Part shown: piece by piece, positions 42,123 to 50,046 of the stretch | Numbering within the stretch: position 1 is the first letter of the stretch | Layout of the letters: every line of letters starts with the position of its first letter | Source of the DNA: Streptomyces fulvoviolaceus | Lineage (GTDB): Bacteria > Actinomycetota > Actinomycetes > Streptomycetales > Streptomycetaceae | Length of the DNA: 64,000 bases | Assembly: GCF_000718165.1 (NCBI RefSeq) | Contig: NZ_JOEY01000002.1 | Span: forward strand, 186,001 to 250,000 | Direction: 5' to 3' | Position numbers and translations under genes: made by a program | The notes under the pieces: model-generated | What the model saw: only the letters and a program-made list of their open reading frames with translations | What the model was told of the DNA's origin: nothing | Database searches by the model: none

Positions 42123-43613
42123 ATGGCTTCCACGGCTTCCATGCAGGTGCTGGTCGCGTCCAACCGCGGCCCGGTCTCGTACGACGTACGCCCGGACGGT
42201 TCGCTGCACGCCAAGCGGGGTGGCGGCGGACTGGTCTCGGGACTGTCGGCGATCGGGCCGGACACGGGTGCGCTGTGGGTGTGCTCGGCGCTGAGCGACG
42301 GCGACCGGGAGGCGGTACGGCGCGGGGTCGGCGGTGGGGGTCCCCCCGCTCGAGCGAAGCCGAGAGTGGGGGACGGTGTGCGGATGCTGGACATTCCGGC
42401 CGACGTGCACGAGGACGCGTACAACGGCATCGCCAACTCCGTGCTCTGGTTCGTCCACCACATGCTGTACCAGACACCGCTGGAGCCGGTCTTCGACGCG
42501 GAGTTCCGGCGGCAGTGGGCGTCGTACGAGACCTACAACCGGGCGTTCGCGGAGGCGCTGGCGGAGGAGGCGGCGGAGGGCGCGGCGGTGCTGGTGCAGG
42601 ACTACCACCTGTGTCTGGTGCCCGGCATGCTCCGCGAGCTCCGCCCCGACCTGCGCATCGGGCACTTCTCGCACACGCCGTGGGCGCCGCCGGAGTACTT
42701 CCGGATGCTGCCCGACGACATCCGGGCGCGGCTGATGGAGGGCATGCTCGGGGCGGACCGGGTGGCGTTCCTGACCTGGCCGTGGGCGACGGCGTTCCAG
42801 CGCTGTGCGGAGCAGGTGGACCCCGAGCGCTGGATCGGCGCCTGGCCGTCGGGTGCCCCGAGGTCGATCGAGCACCTGCTCGACGGCCGTCGGATCACCC
42901 GCGAGACGCTCATCGGCGTGCACGGCCTCGGTGCCGACGCCGAGTTCCTGCACGCCCGCTCGCACGAGGCGGACGTCGAGGAGCGCCTGGTGGCCCTGCG
43001 CGCGGAGATCGGCGAGGGGCGCAAGGCCATCGTCCGGGTCGACCGCACCGAGCTGTCGAAGAACATCGTGCGCGGACTGCTGGCGTACCGGCAGCTTCTC
43101 GACGACCACCCCGAGTGGCGCGAGCGCGTCGTGCACGTCGCCTTCGCCTATCCCTCCCGCCAGGACCTCGCCGTGTACCGGGAGTACACCGCCGAGGTGC
43201 AGCGGCTCTCGGACGAGATCAACTCCCAGTACGGGACGCCGGGTTGGACCCCGGTCGTGCTGCATGTCAAGGACGACTTCGCGCGCTCCCTGGCGGCGTA
43301 CCGGCTTGCCGACGTGGCCCTGGTGAACCCCATCCGGGACGGCATGAACCTCGTCGCGAAGGAGGTGCCGGTCGTCTCCGACGAGGGGTGCGCGCTGGTG
43401 CTGTCGCGGGAGGCGGGGGCGTTCCAGGAGCTGGGCAAGGACGCGATCGCCGTGAATCCGTACGACGTGGTCGGTACGGCGCGGGCGTTGCACGAGGCGC
43501 TGACCATGCCGCTGGACGAGCGGGCGGAGCGGACGAAGCGGCTCGCCGCGGCGGCTACGGCGTTGCCGCCGGCGCAGTGGTTCCTGGATCAGCTGGGCGC
43601 GCTGAACGGCTGA
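42123..43613 (+). CDS. otsA: trehalose-6-phosphate synthase
   Basis: A 496-residue GT20 enzyme: UDP-(or GDP-)glucose + glucose-6-P to trehalose-6-P. VASNRGPVSYD, GLVSGL, VWFVHH-type NSVLWFVHHMLY, VQDYHLCLVPGMLRE, GHFSHTPW, VRVDRTELSKNIVRGL and NPIRDGMNLVAKE are family landmarks. An odd segment at residues ~69-85 (GVGGGGPPARAKPRVGDG) comes from a family C palindrome inserted in frame (42336-42373), in a surface region before MLDIP. Followed after 157 bases by otsB. Confidence 0.95.
   Translation: MASTASMQVLVASNRGPVSYDVRPDGSLHAKRGGGGLVSGLSAIGPDTGALWVCSALSDGDREAVRRGVGGGGPPARAKPRVGDGVRMLDIPADVHEDAYNGIANSVLWFVHHMLYQTPLEPVFDAEFRRQWASYETYNRAFAEALAEEAAEGAAVLVQDYHLCLVPGMLRELRPDLRIGHFSHTPWAPPEYFRMLPDDIRARLMEGMLGADRVAFLTWPWATAFQRCAEQVDPERWIGAWPSGAPRSIEHLLDGRRITRETLIGVHGLGADAEFLHARSHEADVEERLVALRAEIGEGRKAIVRVDRTELSKNIVRGLLAYRQLLDDHPEWRERVVHVAFAYPSRQDLAVYREYTAEVQRLSDEINSQYGTPGWTPVVLHVKDDFARSLAAYRLADVALVNPIRDGMNLVAKEVPVVSDEGCALVLSREAGAFQELGKDAIAVNPYDVVGTARALHEALTMPLDERAERTKRLAAAATALPPAQWFLDQLGALNG
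42336..42373 (+). repeat. dispersed palindrome, family C, inside otsA
   Basis: GGGGGTCCCCCCGCTCGAGC ... GAAGCCGAGAGTGGGGGA. This hairpin type is usually intergenic in streptomycetes (recalled); here it is in frame within a conserved gene. Confidence 0.7.
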
Positions 43614-43626
43614 TTTCGCCCCCGCC

Positions 43627-43719
43627 GCCCCTACCCGTCCCGTCCCTGGGGGCTGCCGCCCCCAGACCCCCGCTTTCGGCCTGAACGGCCTCGTCCTCAA
43701 ACGCCGGACGGGCTGAAAT
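43627..43719 (-). repeat. dispersed repeat, family B
   Basis: Reverse orientation copy (CCCTGGGGGCTGCCGCCCCC ... CTCAAACGCCGGACGGGCTG) between otsA and otsB. Its strong hairpin may terminate otsA transcripts, leaving otsB partly uncoupled. Confidence 0.8.
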
Positions 43720-43770
43720 ACACCGGTCGGCGCCCAGATCTCAGACTCCTTCACGGATAAGGTCCCCACC

Positions 43771-44625
43771 ATGGGCAGCCACACGGACTCCACCGACCCT
43801 CTGCCGACGCCGGTCACCCCCGCCGGGCGGGACGGGCTTCGCGCTCTGCTCGCTCAGCCGGAGCGCGCGGTGATCGGGCTCGACTTCGACGGCACCCTCG
43901 CGCCGATCGTGGCGGATCCCGAGCAGGCGCGGGCGCACCCGGAGGCGGTGGCCGCACTCGCCGCACTCGCGCCGAAGGTGGCCGCCGTGGCGGTGATCAC
44001 CGGGCGGCCGGCGGGGGTGGCCGTCCGGAACGGTGGGTTCGCCGGGGTGCCCGGCCTGGAGCACCTCGTCGTTCTCGGTCACTACGGCGCCGAGCGCTGG
44101 GACGCCGTCACCGGCACCGTGAACGCGCCCGCCCCGCATCCCGGGGTCGCCGCCGTCCGGGCGGAGCTGCCGGGGTTCCTGGACAAGATCGGCGCGTGGC
44201 AGGGGACGTGGATCGAGGAGAAGGGCCGGGCGGTCGCGGTCCACACCCGCCGCGCCTCCGACCCCCAGACCGCCTTCGAGGCCCTCCGCGAGCCCCTCGC
44301 CGACCTGGCCACCCGCCACGGCCTGATCGTCGAGCCGGGCCGCCTGGTCCTGGAACTCCGCCCACCCGGCACGGACAAGGGCGTCGCCCTCCTCGAATAC
44401 GTCCGTGAGCTCTCCGCCGAGTCCGTCCTCTACGCCGGCGACGACCTCGGCGACCTCCCCGCCTTCTCCGCCGTGGACAAACTCCGCTCCGACGGCACAC
44501 CCGGCCTCCTCGTCTGCAGCGGCAACGACGAGGTGACCGAGCTAAGGGAACGGGCGGACGTCGTGGTGGACGGCCCGACGGGAGTGGTGGAACTGCTGCG
44601 GGGGCTGGCGACACGACTGGGCTGA
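43771..44625 (+). CDS. otsB: trehalose-6-phosphate phosphatase
   Basis: A 284-residue HAD phosphatase: trehalose-6-P to trehalose. Motif I DFDGTL starts at D38, ITGRP is motif II, GDDLGDLPAF motif IV; WIEEKGRAVAVHTRRA is the OtsB-specific cap. Full length. Same direction as otsA with a family B repeat between them. Downstream lies a 94-bp tandem array. Confidence 0.93.
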   Translation: MGSHTDSTDPLPTPVTPAGRDGLRALLAQPERAVIGLDFDGTLAPIVADPEQARAHPEAVAALAALAPKVAAVAVITGRPAGVAVRNGGFAGVPGLEHLVVLGHYGAERWDAVTGTVNAPAPHPGVAAVRAELPGFLDKIGAWQGTWIEEKGRAVAVHTRRASDPQTAFEALREPLADLATRHGLIVEPGRLVLELRPPGTDKGVALLEYVRELSAESVLYAGDDLGDLPAFSAVDKLRSDGTPGLLVCSGNDEVTELRERADVVVDGPTGVVELLRGLATRLG

Positions 44626-44635
44626 GACATTCCAG

Positions 44636-44955
44636 CCGGGGGCTCCGCTTCCAGGTGCCGGCCGGTGCATCCCAGCCCGCCCGGCGCCTGAGGACAAAGC
44701 ACCGACCATCCCGAACCCCCACCCACCCGCCGGGGGCCCCGCTTCCAGGCGCCGGCCCCGGCATCCCAGCCCGCCCGGCGCCTGAGGACAAAGCACCGAC
44801 CATCCCAAACCCCCACCCACCCGGTGGCGGCGTCGCTGCCAGGCGCCGGCCGGTGCATCCCAGCCCGTCCAGCGCCTGAGGACAAAGCACCGACCATCCC
44901 AAACCCCCACCCACCCGCCGGGGGCGTCGCTGCCAGGCGCCGGCCCCGGTATTCC
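44636..44955 (+). repeat. 94-bp tandem repeat array
   Basis: About 3.4 copies of a unit containing CAGCCCGCCCGGCGCCTGAG, GACAAAGCACCGACCATCCC and CACCCACCCGCCGGGGGC. The A of CAGCCCG recurs at 44674, 44768, 44862 and 44956, exactly 94 bases apart each time. Units are truncated, amplified derivatives of repeat family B; a full family B copy closes the array. No open frame is conserved across units. Confidence 0.85.
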
Positions 44956-45053
44956 AGCCCGTCCGGCGTTTGAGGACAAGGCCCGTTCAGGGCCGACAGC
45001 GGGGGGCTGGGGGCGGCAGCCCCCAGGGACGGGACGGGTAAGGGCGGCGGGGG
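44953..45053 (+). repeat. dispersed repeat, family B
   Basis: CCAGCCCGTCCGGCGTTTGA ... GGCGGCAGCCCCCAGGGACG. Full-length copy at the end of the 94-bp array; likely terminator for the 45090 gene on the minus strand. Confidence 0.8.
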
Positions 45054-45089
45054 CGAGACCGCATCCGTCAGCGGCCCCGCCGCGGGCCG

Positions 45090-45338
45090 TCAGCGCTCCG
45101 ACCGGCGGGCCTCCCGCACCCGCCGCAGCCGGTTCACCGTCACCGGGTCGTACGCCAACGCCCTCTCGTCGTCCAACAGGGCATTCAGCAACTGGAAATA
45201 CCGCACCGGCGCCAGCCCCAGCTCCTCCCGTATCGCCCGCTCCTTCAGCCCCGGCCCACCGAATCCGCGCCGCTCCAGCGCAAGAATGTCCCGCTCCCGG
45301 CGACCGAGTCCGCCGTACTCCTCCCGCTCGTCCTCCAT
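45090..45338 (-). CDS. DUF3263 protein
   Basis: An 82-residue protein: LGRRERDILALERRGFGGPGLKERAIREELGLAPVRYFQLLNALLDDERALAYDPVTVNRLRRVREARR is the DUF3263 domain, a small helix-turn-helix-like actinobacterial fold of unknown function. It is 32 bases after the binding-protein gene on the same strand but unrelated in role. Confidence 0.88.
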   Translation of the reverse strand: MEDEREEYGGLGRRERDILALERRGFGGPGLKERAIREELGLAPVRYFQLLNALLDDERALAYDPVTVNRLRRVREARRSER

Positions 45339-45370
45339 GCCCGCACCGTAGCCCCCGGCACTGACAGTGA

Positions 45371-46657
45371 CTACTCCCCGCTCTCCGCCGAGATTGCCGT
45401 GTTCTGCAGCGCGTCCAGGACCGACGTCGGGCTGCCGCCCGAGGCGACCGCCTGGCCGATCTTCGCCTTCACGGCCGCACTGACGGTCGCCCAGGAGGTC
45501 TTGCCGACGGGGTAGAGCTCGGAGACCGGAAGGGCGTCGAGGAAGGGCTCGAGGTCGGCGTCCTGCTTGGCCGTACTCATCGTCCTGGAGGCGGAGTCGG
45601 TGACGGGCAGCAGGTCGTACTCGCGGGAGAAGGCGAGCACGTTCTTCTCGCTGTAGACGAAGTCGAGGAAGTCGCCGACCTGCTCGGCGTGGCCGTTCTG
45701 CTTGAAGGCCATCATCCAGTCGGCGACGCCCATGGAGGTCTTGCTCTGCCCGTCGGCCCCGGGCATCGGCACCATGCCGACCTTGACGCCCTTGGCGGCG
45801 GCCGTCTTCATCAGCGAGGGATGCCCGTTGAGCATGCCGACGTCCCCGGCCGCGAACGCGGCGAACGCGTCCGCGCGGTTCAGCTTGCCCGGCGCGACCG
45901 GCCCGGTCAGCCCCTTGCCGACGAGGTCGTTCTTGAGCCAGGTGAGGGTGGCGACGTTCTCCTCGGAGTCGATGCCGTAGCTGCCGAGGGAGTTGGTGTA
46001 ACCGCCGCCCCCGCTGAGCAGCCACTGCATCGTCTCGGCCTGCGCCTCCTCCGGCCCGAGCGGCAGCGCGTACGGGTACTTCACGCCCTGCGCCTTGAGC
46101 ACCTCGGCGTCGGCGGCGAGCTCGTCCCACGTCTCCGGCGGGGTGAGGCCGGCCTTGGTGAAGAGGGCCTTGTTGTAGAAGAGCAGCCGGGTGGAGGCGG
46201 CGAACGGCATGCCGTACTGGACGTCGTTCACCTGGCCCGCGGCGGCGAGCTGGGACTCCCAGTCGGCCTGGGTGGTGATGGAGACCAGGTCGCCGGCCTT
46301 GTAGAGGAGGTCCTTGCGGGCGTAGTCGGAGTAGGAGCCGATCTGCGCGAGGTCGGGCGCCTTGCCGGCCTCGACCATGTTCTTGACCTTGCGGTCGACG
46401 TCGTTCCAGGAGTAGACGGTCAGGTCGATCGTCACACCGGGGTGATCGGCCTCGTACGCCTTGATGAGCTTGTTCCAGTACTTCTGGGAGCTGTTGGCCG
46501 CGCCGTCGCCGTAGTCGGCGGCGACCAGCTTGAGGGTGACGTCCCCCGAGCCGTCGCCGAAGCCGCAGCCACCGAGGACCGCCGCCATGCCAAGTGCGGA
46601 CACCGCCGCGATCGTTCCCGTTCCACGCCGCCCCACCAACAACCGCCCCAAACTCAC
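45371..46657 (-). CDS. sugar ABC transporter substrate-binding lipoprotein
   Basis: A 428-residue extracellular solute-binding protein (family 1). Signal peptide with lipobox LGGC (Cys at ~31), then DVTLKLVAADYGDGAANSSQKYWNKLIKAYEADHPGVTIDL; PETWDELAADAEVLKAQG and YNKALFTKAGLTPPETW are typical. No permease or ATPase genes are adjacent, so it must work with components elsewhere. Divergent from nagK with DasR-like sites between, so N-acetylglucosamine or chito-oligosaccharides are the likely ligands. GTG start; TTCGAA repeats overlap its ribosome site. Confidence 0.88.
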   Translation of the reverse strand: MSLGRLLVGRRGTGTIAAVSALGMAAVLGGCGFGDGSGDVTLKLVAADYGDGAANSSQKYWNKLIKAYEADHPGVTIDLTVYSWNDVDRKVKNMVEAGKAPDLAQIGSYSDYARKDLLYKAGDLVSITTQADWESQLAAAGQVNDVQYGMPFAASTRLLFYNKALFTKAGLTPPETWDELAADAEVLKAQGVKYPYALPLGPEEAQAETMQWLLSGGGGYTNSLGSYGIDSEENVATLTWLKNDLVGKGLTGPVAPGKLNRADAFAAFAAGDVGMLNGHPSLMKTAAAKGVKVGMVPMPGADGQSKTSMGVADWMMAFKQNGHAEQVGDFLDFVYSEKNVLAFSREYDLLPVTDSASRTMSTAKQDADLEPFLDALPVSELYPVGKTSWATVSAAVKAKIGQAVASGGSPTSVLDALQNTAISAESGE

Positions 46658-46675
46658 GTTCGAAACTTTTCGAAA
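46658..46675 (-). promoter_or_regulatory. twin TTCGAA sites at the SBP start
   Basis: TTCGAA at 46659-46664 and 46669-46674, one helical turn apart (GTTCGAAACTTTTCGAAA). It resembles the CGAAASTTTCG operators of streptomycete LacI-family sugar regulators, with one extra base. It overlaps the ribosome site of the binding-protein gene. Confidence 0.4.
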
Positions 46676-46704
46676 TCTTCAAAAAGTCATACTTATTCAG
46701 AGGT

Positions 46705-46720
46705 TCAGGTCTACACCACG
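46705..46720. promoter_or_regulatory. DasR-like site (dre), weaker copy
   Basis: TCAGGTCTACACCACG matches the dre consensus ACTGGTCTAGACCAGT at 11 of 16 positions. Adjacent to the second copy at 46723. Confidence 0.45.
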
Positions 46721-46722
46721 TG

Positions 46723-46738
46723 AGTGGACTAGACCTCT
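46723..46738. promoter_or_regulatory. DasR-responsive element (dre)
   Basis: AGTGGACTAGACCTCT matches ACTGGTCTAGACCAGT at 12 of 16 positions. DasR, whose ligand is GlcN-6-P/GlcNAc-6-P, is known to control nagK-nagA in Streptomyces; this site is 29 bases before nagK. Confidence 0.65.
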
Positions 46739-46766
46739 TGCGGGTCCGGGGGCCACACTGTCCCCC

Positions 46767-47708
46767 GTGAGACATGTCATCGCCCTCGATGTGGGCGGCA
46801 CCGGGATGAAGGCCGCCCTGGTCGGGACGGACGGCGAGCTGCTGCACCAGGCCCGCCGCGCCACAGGGCGCGAGCGCGGCCCGGACGCGGTCGTCGACGG
46901 CATCCTCGACTTCGCCGCCGAGCTACGCGCGTACGGCGTCGAGCACCTCGGCGAGCCCGCGGCCGCGGCCGGCGTCGCCGTGCCCGGCATCGTCGACGAG
47001 GAGCGGGGCATCGCCGCCTACTCGGCCAACCTCGGCTGGCGGGACGTACCGCTGCGCTCGCTCCTCGGCGAGCGGCTCGGCGTCCCGGTCGCCCTCGGCC
47101 ACGACGTGCGCACCGGCGGCCTCGCGGAGGGCCGGATCGGCGCGGGCCGGGGCGCCGACCGCTTCCTGTTCGTGCCCCTCGGCACCGGCATCGCGGGCGC
47201 CATCGGCATCGGCGGCCGGGTGGAGTCGGGCGCGCACGGCTTCGCGGGCGAGATCGGCCACATCGTCGTACGGCCCGGAGGGAGCCCCTGCCCGTGCGGG
47301 CAGCGCGGCTGTCTGGAGCGGTACGCGTCCGCGGCGGCGGTCAGCGAGGCGTGGGCGTCGGTCTCCGGGGACCCCGAGGCGGACGCGGCCGACTGCGCGA
47401 AGGCCGTCGAGTCCGGCGACCCGCAGGCACAGGCCGTCTGGCAGAACGCCGTCGACGCCCTCGCCGACGGCCTGGTCACCGCCCTCACCCTGCTGGACCC
47501 CCGCACCCTCATCATCGGTGGCGGCCTGGCCGAGGCGGGGGAAACCTTGTTCACACCACTACGGGACGCAGTCCGCCGACGAGTCACTTTCCAGAAGCTC
47601 CCGTCGGTGGTTCCGGCGGCCCTGGGAGACACCGCGGGATGCCTGGGCGCGGGCCTGCTGGCCTGGGATCTGTTGACCACACCTACGACGCCGGAGGAAG
47701 CGACCTGA
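46767..47708 (+). CDS. nagK: N-acetylglucosamine kinase (ROK family)
   Basis: A 313-residue ROK sugar kinase: ALDVGGTGMKAALVG (ATP phosphate loop), GHDVRTGGLAEGRIGAG, VPLGTGIAGAIGIGG, GEIGHIVVRPGGSPCPCGQRGCLERYAS with the ROK zinc motif. In this context it phosphorylates GlcNAc to GlcNAc-6-P, the substrate of NagA. Glucokinase activity cannot be excluded by sequence alone. GTG start without a clear ribosome site. The stop overlaps nagA (TGATG). Confidence 0.88.
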   Translation: MRHVIALDVGGTGMKAALVGTDGELLHQARRATGRERGPDAVVDGILDFAAELRAYGVEHLGEPAAAAGVAVPGIVDEERGIAAYSANLGWRDVPLRSLLGERLGVPVALGHDVRTGGLAEGRIGAGRGADRFLFVPLGTGIAGAIGIGGRVESGAHGFAGEIGHIVVRPGGSPCPCGQRGCLERYASAAAVSEAWASVSGDPEADAADCAKAVESGDPQAQAVWQNAVDALADGLVTALTLLDPRTLIIGGGLAEAGETLFTPLRDAVRRRVTFQKLPSVVPAALGDTAGCLGAGLLAWDLLTTPTTPEEAT

Positions 47709-48943
47709 TGGCAACCCCCCTAGGGGCGCGGGACAGCGCCGATATGCGGCTACGCCGCGGGGCGCGACCAGCCACACACCACCCGCAGCCCGCATCCGGC
47801 AATGGGCCCCTCATCCTGTCCGGAGCCGACCTGGTCCTCCCCACCGGAACCGTCAAGAACGGCCGACTCATCATCGACGGCGCCCGAATCACCGGTGCCG
47901 CCCCGGCCAACGCCCAGGTGATCGACGTATCCGGCCACACGCTGGTGCCCGGATTCGTCGACCTCCACAACCACGGCGGAGGCGGAGCCTCCTTCACCTC
48001 AGGCACCGCAGACGACGTGGTCAAGGGCATCGACACGCACCGGCGACACGGCACCACCACCCTCGTCGCCTCCACCGTCACCGGCGACATGGACTTCCTC
48101 GCCCAGCGGGCCGGCCTCCTGTCCGAGCTCGCCGAGCAGGGCGACATCGCGGGGATCCACTTCGAGGGCCCGTTCATCTCCCCGTGCCGCAAGGGCGCGC
48201 ACTCCGAGGCGCTGCTGCGCGACCCGGACCCGGCGGAGGTCCGCAAGCTGATCGACGCGGCACGGGGAAAGGCCAGGATGGTCACCCTCGCCACCGAACT
48301 CCCCGGCGGCATCGACTCCGTACGCCTGCTCGCCGAACACGGCGTCATCGCGGCGATCGGCCACACGGACGCGACGTACGAGCAGACCCTCGAAGCCATC
48401 GACGCGGGCGCCACCGTGGCCACCCACCTCTTCAACGCGATGCCGCCCCTCGGCCACCGCGACCCCGGCCCGATCGTCGCCCTCCTGGAGGACGAGCGCA
48501 TCACCGTCGAGCTCATCAACGACGGCACGCACCTCCACCCCGCCTCCCTCCAACTGGCCTTCCATCACGCCGGCGCGAGCAGAGTCGCGTTCATCACGGA
48601 CGCGATGGACGCGGCCGGCTTCGGCGACGGGCGGTACATGCTCGGCCCGCTGGAGGTCGAGGTCAGCGAGGGTGTGGCGAGGCTGGTGGAGGGCGGCTCG
48701 ATCGCGGGCTCGACCCTGACCCTGGACCGCGCGTTCAAGCGGGCGGTGACGGTGGACCGGCTGCCCGTCGAGGACGTCGTCGCGGCCATCTCCGCCAACC
48801 CGGCCCGGCTGCTGGGGATGTACGACCGCATCGGCTCCCTGGAGCCCGGCAAGGACGCCGACCTCGTGCTTCTTGACCATCAATTCGACCTCAAGGGCGT
48901 GATGCGCCGCGGCGAATGGGTGGTCGATCCCCAACTGGGGTGA
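47708..48943 (+). CDS. nagA: N-acetylglucosamine-6-phosphate deacetylase
   Basis: A 411-residue amidohydrolase: GlcNAc-6-P to GlcN-6-P + acetate. LVPGFVDLHNHGGGGASFTSG, GIHFEGPFISPCRKGAH, AIGHTDATYEQ, THLFNAMPPLGHRDPG, ITDAMDAAG are the metal-site motifs. Residues ~3-26 (LGARDSADMRLRRGARPATHHPQ) are encoded by a family A repeat (47717-47776), so the N-terminus is an abnormal ~25-residue addition before LILSGADLVLP. ATG overlaps the nagK stop, with GGAGGAAG upstream. Confidence 0.93.
   Translation: MATPLGARDSADMRLRRGARPATHHPQPASGNGPLILSGADLVLPTGTVKNGRLIIDGARITGAAPANAQVIDVSGHTLVPGFVDLHNHGGGGASFTSGTADDVVKGIDTHRRHGTTTLVASTVTGDMDFLAQRAGLLSELAEQGDIAGIHFEGPFISPCRKGAHSEALLRDPDPAEVRKLIDAARGKARMVTLATELPGGIDSVRLLAEHGVIAAIGHTDATYEQTLEAIDAGATVATHLFNAMPPLGHRDPGPIVALLEDERITVELINDGTHLHPASLQLAFHHAGASRVAFITDAMDAAGFGDGRYMLGPLEVEVSEGVARLVEGGSIAGSTLTLDRAFKRAVTVDRLPVEDVVAAISANPARLLGMYDRIGSLEPGKDADLVLLDHQFDLKGVMRRGEWVVDPQLG
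47717..47776 (+). repeat. dispersed repeat, family A, inside nagA
   Basis: CCCCTAGGGGCGCGGGACAG ... GATATGCGGCTACGCCGCGGGGCGCGACCAGCCAC. Translated in frame as the N-terminal tail of NagA. Confidence 0.75.
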
Positions 48944-49083
48944 TGTGTCCGGCTGTTGAGAGCGGCGGTTGTCCTGCGAGACTGGGACGACCGCCGTCCG
49001 TTTGGCATGATCACCTCTCCGGGCGGCGCAACAGCCGTACGGCAGGCGCGTTCTGTTCATTTCCTCGGGGGAGGTCGGCCCAG

Positions 49084-50013
49084 GTGATCCTCACGGTCAC
49101 GCTGAACACCGCTCTCGACATCACCTATCGCGTACGGTCGCTGCGGCCGCACACCTCCCACCGGGTCGGCGAGGTGACCGAACGGCCGGGCGGCAAGGGC
49201 CTGAACGTGGCCCGGGTGCTCGCGGCCCTCGGCCACGAGGTGACGGTCACCGGCTTCACGGGCGGCGCCACGGGGCGTGCCGTACAGGATCAACTCACCG
49301 CGGTGCCCGGGGTGGTGGACGCCCTCGTCCCGGTCACGGGCGCGAGCCGCCGCACGATCGCCGTCGTGGACGAGCGGACCGGCGACACCACCCAGCTCAA
49401 CGAGCCGGGTCCGACGGTGACTTCGGCCGAGTGGTCCGCCTTCCAGGAGGCGTACGAGGATCTCGTCGCGTCCGCCGCCGCGGTGGCCCTGTGCGGGAGT
49501 CTGCCGCCGGGGGTGCCGGTGGGGGCGTACGCGGGTCTCGTACGGACCGCTCGGGCGGCCGGAGTGCCCGTGCTGCTCGACACCGGCGGGGAGCCGCTGC
49601 GCCGTGGGGTCGCCGCCCGCCCGGACGTCATCAAGCCGAACGCCGACGAACTGGCCGAACTCACCGGCTCCCACGAGCCGTTGCGCGCCACGCAGGACGC
49701 GCGCAGGCGTGGCGCCCGCGCGGTCGTCGCCTCCCTGGGCGCCGAGGGCCTGCTCGCGACGGCCCCCGAGGGCCGCTGGCGCGCCACCCCGCCCGCCCGC
49801 GTCCACGGCAACCCGACGGGCGCCGGAGACTCGGCGGTCGCGGGCCTGCTGTCAGGACTGGTGGAACGACTCCCGTGGCCGGACCGGCTGGCCCGCGCGG
49901 TCGCCCTGTCCGCAGCGACCGTACTGGCGCCGGTGGCGGGCGAGTTCGACCGCGAGGCCTACGAGGAGCTGGTGGGGCGGGTGGCGGTGACCGGGGAGGT
50001 CAGCGCGGCGTGA
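49084..50013 (+). CDS. PfkB-family hexose kinase (1-phosphofructokinase-like)
   Basis: A 309-residue ribokinase-fold kinase: VTLNTALDITYRV, RPGGKGLNVARVLAALG, DERTGDTTQLNEPGP, IKPNADELAELTG and the ATP/anion-hole motif NPTGAGDSAVAGLL with catalytic Asp. Family substrates are fructose-1-P, tagatose-6-P or related sugar phosphates. GTG with GGGGGAGG about 10 bases upstream. Its place after nagA suggests a role in amino-sugar catabolism, but this is only context. Confidence 0.85.
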   Translation: MILTVTLNTALDITYRVRSLRPHTSHRVGEVTERPGGKGLNVARVLAALGHEVTVTGFTGGATGRAVQDQLTAVPGVVDALVPVTGASRRTIAVVDERTGDTTQLNEPGPTVTSAEWSAFQEAYEDLVASAAAVALCGSLPPGVPVGAYAGLVRTARAAGVPVLLDTGGEPLRRGVAARPDVIKPNADELAELTGSHEPLRATQDARRRGARAVVASLGAEGLLATAPEGRWRATPPARVHGNPTGAGDSAVAGLLSGLVERLPWPDRLARAVALSAATVLAPVAGEFDREAYEELVGRVAVTGEVSAA

Positions 50014-50046
50014 CAGTCCCACGATGTCGGAGCTCTGCTCCAACCA

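Noticed and set aside
44636..44955. Tandem array as a possible CRISPR
   Set aside because: The whole 94-base unit repeats, with no unique spacers between short repeats, and no cas genes are present.
46767..47708. Calling the ROK gene a glucokinase
   Set aside because: Sequence alone does not separate the two, but the nagA overlap and DasR-like sites favour GlcNAc kinase.
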